This document shows, piece after piece, positions 5,701 through 6,899 of a DNA stretch of 6,899 nt (its first letter is position 1; each line of letters begins with the position of its first letter). This DNA is from a bacterium (GTDB lineage Bacteria; Patescibacteriota; Minisyncoccia; UBA6257; GWB1-50-10), in the NCBI GenBank assembly GCA_027310235.1, contig DAIDBF010000096.1, positions 1-6,899 on the forward strand, given 5' to 3'. The position numbers were made by a program, and so were the translations under genes. Under the pieces are notes generated by a model, which worked only from the letters and a program-made list of their open reading frames with translations, had not been told where the DNA came from and searched no databases.

Positions 5701-5958
5701 GGGAGCCGGATATGCGATCTCTACTGAGTTCCTGTAGAGCGTCTGAGTACAGGTACTGCATACGGTGCTTGCGGACCATGAGATGCGAGTGGTGGTCTGC
5801 CCTGTGGCATAGCCGCTTATCGTATCGCCCGTTGACGCGACGTAGTTCACGCCTGCGCTTAAGACCTTCGCAATATCAACACGGAATACCGTCACCAAGA
5901 AAAACCCCGCGGCGGCGATCACTACTACGATTCCTAAAAGCGGCCTGATGAATTTCAC
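2710..5958 (-). CDS. Giant membrane-anchored fibronectin-III/Ig-like repeat protein
   Basis: A 1082-residue surface protein. Residues 6-25 form one hydrophobic segment without an obvious cleavage motif, so it is probably an N-terminal anchor. The rest is about eleven beta-sandwich modules, roughly 43-124, 133-220, 222-305, 306-386, 388-482, 484-586 (Fn3-like), 587-680 and 681-771 (Ig-like, each opening DTTPP or DATAP), 772-864, 866-959 and 961-1046, then a short Cys-containing tail (to 1082). Fn3 marks include LSWSAV, LTPNTTYSYYV and LSCGTSYSY. Several modules have Cys in place of the usual Pro in the L-x-P-x-T-x-Y turn, plus a Cys at the module end, suggesting intramodule disulfides. The sequence is poor in charged residues and rich in Ser, Thr, Gly and Ala. 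No catalytic domain or sortase signal is seen; stalk, adhesin or cell-contact protein is the likely role. The start is GTG, overlapping the upstream stop as GTGA, with AAGGAA (5964-5969) 5 bases before it. Confidence 0.85.
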   Translation of the reverse strand: MKFIRPLLGIVVVIAAAGFFLVTVFRVDIAKVLSAGVNYVASTGDTISGYATGQTTTRISWSASTVCSTCTQTLYRNSVEIAYPAPGTSSYDDSGLSCGTSYSYQACSGAYGCTNTASVTTGACTPGGFTLNTPTKPLNVSGASEIDLSWTSASGATGYYVYRNVNGGAYSQVGSTGGTTYADTGLSCGGGTNYGYYIVAYNSGGSTQSNTLSNITTRACTPLPSGVSSSNNGGTLKTLWTPGSPITGQSIYRNGNWLTTMSASANAYGDNSPLTCGNLYSYGIQSQDGNGTSRILDGNSIYLLCAPSSITAAPTSQTAISLSWSAVANASLYYIYTSAGAFVANTTLTNYSVSGLTPNTTYSYYVVPFDNVGGNGPPSANASATTDQPTPGTPTIGTATALTQTSANVTWTRNAPLDETGFEIHSSGGPLRGTAGAGATSGTATGLTPNTPYAFYVDAYVYTNGRYYYSSNSANSNVITTDQDTPGTPTAVSFSGTGTGQTTGSAGWTAGSPTTQSGFNVYVYNASTAALAAQTTAVAGATSAPVSGLACGTSYYAIVNAYVTTNGRTYTSSNSTQSANASTSACDTTPPTIAFSPTSIAWTPNPLVTVTASDTSGVAYVRHCWTTAASCDMATTTASTFTNGSQLSPSGDGAWNLCIRAEDTIGNWSASPVCSGLYQRDATAPSVSANNSSSGWYGSSPTITLSASDSGGSGWNYSKYLWDSASCSASGTSYANGATITIPSDGTHTLYLCGADNAGNTNTWNGPYNLDTTAPSPNPPTVSASASSQTGISVTMSAGSDGSSGLHATPYGYSTDGATYTWYSSSSQTLSGSCGSTYTVYGKIRDAVGNMTSAGTASVTLDACTPGTPSAVTGSATGQNTATAGWTRNAPLDETNFNLTTTPVTATYNPGAGATTFNGVTGLTCSTSYTISIQAYVYTNTRYYYSSTGTSGAFSTNPCVSAPSSPTNVSAPPPSGTPGTTATWSGSASGYLVYLKPATGAYQLVGNTAGTSVQVNNIKCPSLNILYFFGYNTDTSLNNSVDASCSQLQSVDASNATNKKCAPQVTQNLRVDYCARGFFLGN
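3082..3369 (-). repeat. Fn3 module 10, internal duplicate of module 5
   Basis: Encodes residues 864-959. It shares with module 5 the exact peptide WTRNAPLDET (3274-3303) and the near-identical AYVYTNTRYYYSS (3118-3156). The DNA is also clearly similar around WTRNAPLDET, with mostly synonymous differences. It differs from module 5 in having the cysteine pair C925/C959. Confidence 0.7.
4201..4509 (-). repeat. Fn3 module 6, related to modules 5 and 10
   Basis: Encodes residues 484-586. It opens DTPGTPTAV, like TPGTPSAV of module 10, and contains AYVTTNGRTYTSS (4240-4278), a version of the segment in modules 5 and 10. It lacks WTRNAPLDET. It carries the cysteine pair C551/C586. Confidence 0.6.
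4513..4797 (-). repeat. Fn3 module 5, internal duplicate of module 10
   Basis: Encodes residues 388-482, including WTRNAPLDET (4699-4728) and AYVYTNGRYYYSS (4546-4584). It has the standard Fn3 turn LTPNTPY with no cysteine, unlike its duplicate. Confidence 0.7.
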
Positions 5959-6899
5959 GTTCGTTCCTTATATTGTAGCACATCCGTACTCGAAGCATGG
6001 ACCGATTGGCGGGAATAAAGATACAGAAACACATGCGGAGATTCGTACAATGCTTTCAGAAACGGGCACTCCTGAGGCATGTGCGCATACAGTATCTGTG
6101 TACCCAAGCGGATCATGCTTTTTTCTTTCTTGGAACAGTCCTTTTCTCCCAGTATCGTTACATCCTCCGCATTGATGAGTGCGGATATGTTCTGCGAGGT
6201 GAGCAATGAAATTTTTGAAGGCAAACGAGTGAAAGGTGTGATAAGCGTGCCTGTTCCCTCATCCGCCAAGACCGCCATCCCCTTAAATTCCGCCCGATGC
6301 GCATTGAGCCACGCCACTGCGGCAAGATCTTCGTCATGTACGAGATAATAAAGATAGGTGCCCTGAGGAGGAGTAAAGTAGCCGAAAAAAAGAGTGAAAA
6401 GAAACGCAACAAGGACCGTAGAAAAAAGAATACGTTTCTTTTCGAGTCGCAGTTTGATCCACTGAATGCCAAGCGCGGCGGCAATTGCAATCATTATCCC
6501 CACGAAATAAAACGTGCGTTCGTAAAACACAAGAAATGAAACTCCCAGAAAAATGCCGAGAAGTATATTTGCGATCCCGAGTATAATTCCCGTACGCATT
6601 CCCAAACCCCACGCGTACCGCGCAAGGCGCATCACGCCGAATGCGGCGAGAAGAAGGAGCGGAAGTACGACTACGTCCAAAAATACGCTTCCGGTCGTAA
6701 CATGAAACGTTGCGCCGAGCGGCACGAAGAATGCCTGAATGATGGGCGAGGCGGAAAGAAAAGAAGGAAGGGAGATGCCGCGCGCAACGTTCCAATATTC
6801 CCGATACGGGCTCAGGATGCTCGCCACGTACATTCCCCCGCCTGCGATAATGGCGAGTGCGGAAAAAAACGCGGCGCGATAGCGCACGATATGTTTCAC
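5955..6899 (-). CDS. Polytopic membrane protein with soluble C-terminal domain, GT-C glycosyltransferase-like (partial)
   Basis: The reading frame runs off the right edge; the first codon seen is a GTG that may be internal. Of the 314 residues visible, about five hydrophobic segments can be placed (about 9-29, 72-92, 103-125, 129-148, 157-175), with a sixth, shorter one possible near 52-68. A soluble domain follows (about 180-314) that starts DEDLAAVAWLNAHRAEFKG and includes VLADEGTG and FTRLPSKISLLTSQN. This layout, several helices then a soluble region with an A-x-x-W-L-N-A-x-R helix, resembles the C-terminal half of GT-C type lipid-linked glycosyltransferases or related large membrane proteins. 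The catalytic acidic loop expected near the N-terminus is outside the window, so the family is inferred and not shown. It is the most upstream visible gene of the operon and overlaps the Fn3 gene by 4 bp, so its product may act on that protein. Confidence 0.6.
   Translation of the reverse strand: MKHIVRYRAAFFSALAIIAGGGMYVASILSPYREYWNVARGISLPSFLSASPIIQAFFVPLGATFHVTTGSVFLDVVVLPLLLLAAFGVMRLARYAWGLGMRTGIILGIANILLGIFLGVSFLVFYERTFYFVGIMIAIAAALGIQWIKLRLEKKRILFSTVLVAFLFTLFFGYFTPPQGTYLYYLVHDEDLAAVAWLNAHRAEFKGMAVLADEGTGTLITPFTRLPSKISLLTSQNISALINAEDVTILGEKDCSKKEKSMIRLGTQILYAHMPQECPFLKALYESPHVFLYLYSRQSVHASSTDVLQYKERT
5964..5969 (-). promoter_or_regulatory. Ribosome binding site of the Fn3 gene
   Basis: The minus strand reads AAGGAA, inside the last codons of the upstream gene and 5 bases before the GTG at 5956-5958. 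It supports the GTG start and coupled translation across the GTGA overlap. Confidence 0.65.

Noticed and set aside
6334..6795. Minus-strand 153-codon frame
   Set aside because: Out-of-frame shadow of the membrane-protein gene, with Arg/Ser/Cys-rich composition and no hydrophobic pattern of its own.

Overview
The window looks like part of a small-genomed, surface-protein-rich bacterium, most likely from the candidate phyla radiation (Patescibacteria, Parcubacteria-like). This rests on gene style: a lamin-tail-domain secreted protein ending in PTPQNS, a huge Ser/Thr/Gly-rich fibronectin-III chain, a GTGA-overlapped operon, and single-pass anchors followed by low-complexity linkers. There is no ribosomal or other marker gene, so the assignment is an inference. 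One gene points elsewhere: the only plus-strand gene carries a C-terminal sorting tail of the type IX secretion system (T9SS), typical of Bacteroidota and Ignavibacteria.

Layout, left to right. Positions 1-63 hold a possible fragment of a leftward gene. Positions 61-134 hold two tandem copies of a 37-bp unit made of a DnaA-box-like 9-mer followed by a near-perfect 21-nt palindrome. A minus-strand gene (156-815) encodes a secreted lamin-tail-domain protein. The divergent intergenic region (816-1103) has a third 37-bp unit (863-899), a diverged palindrome abutting it (900-920), a possible plus-strand promoter, and two leader hairpins, the second covering the Shine-Dalgarno site. The plus-strand gene (1104-2006) encodes the T9SS-tailed secreted protein. 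A 134-bp convergent gap (2007-2140) contains three hairpins, the last being another copy of the palindrome.

From 2141 to the right edge there is one minus-strand operon of three tightly packed genes, in transcription order: a partial polytopic membrane protein with a soluble C-terminal domain (5955-6899), a 1082-residue membrane-anchored protein of about eleven Fn3/Ig-like modules (2710-5958), and a small membrane-anchored cupredoxin-fold protein (2141-2707). The first two overlap by 4 bp and the last two are 2 bp apart, so they are probably co-translated. Together they look like an envelope unit: a membrane protein that may modify or export, a long stalk or adhesin whose modules carry regular cysteine pairs, and a small accessory protein with a Cys-X3-Cys loop.

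The least ordinary feature is the palindrome family. Five copies lie only between genes and bracket both the lamin-tail gene and the T9SS-tailed gene. The most diverged copy keeps full pairing through one compensatory change and G-U wobbles, as expected if an RNA or single-stranded hairpin is under selection. No transposase or integrase is visible, so the family's mobility and role are open.
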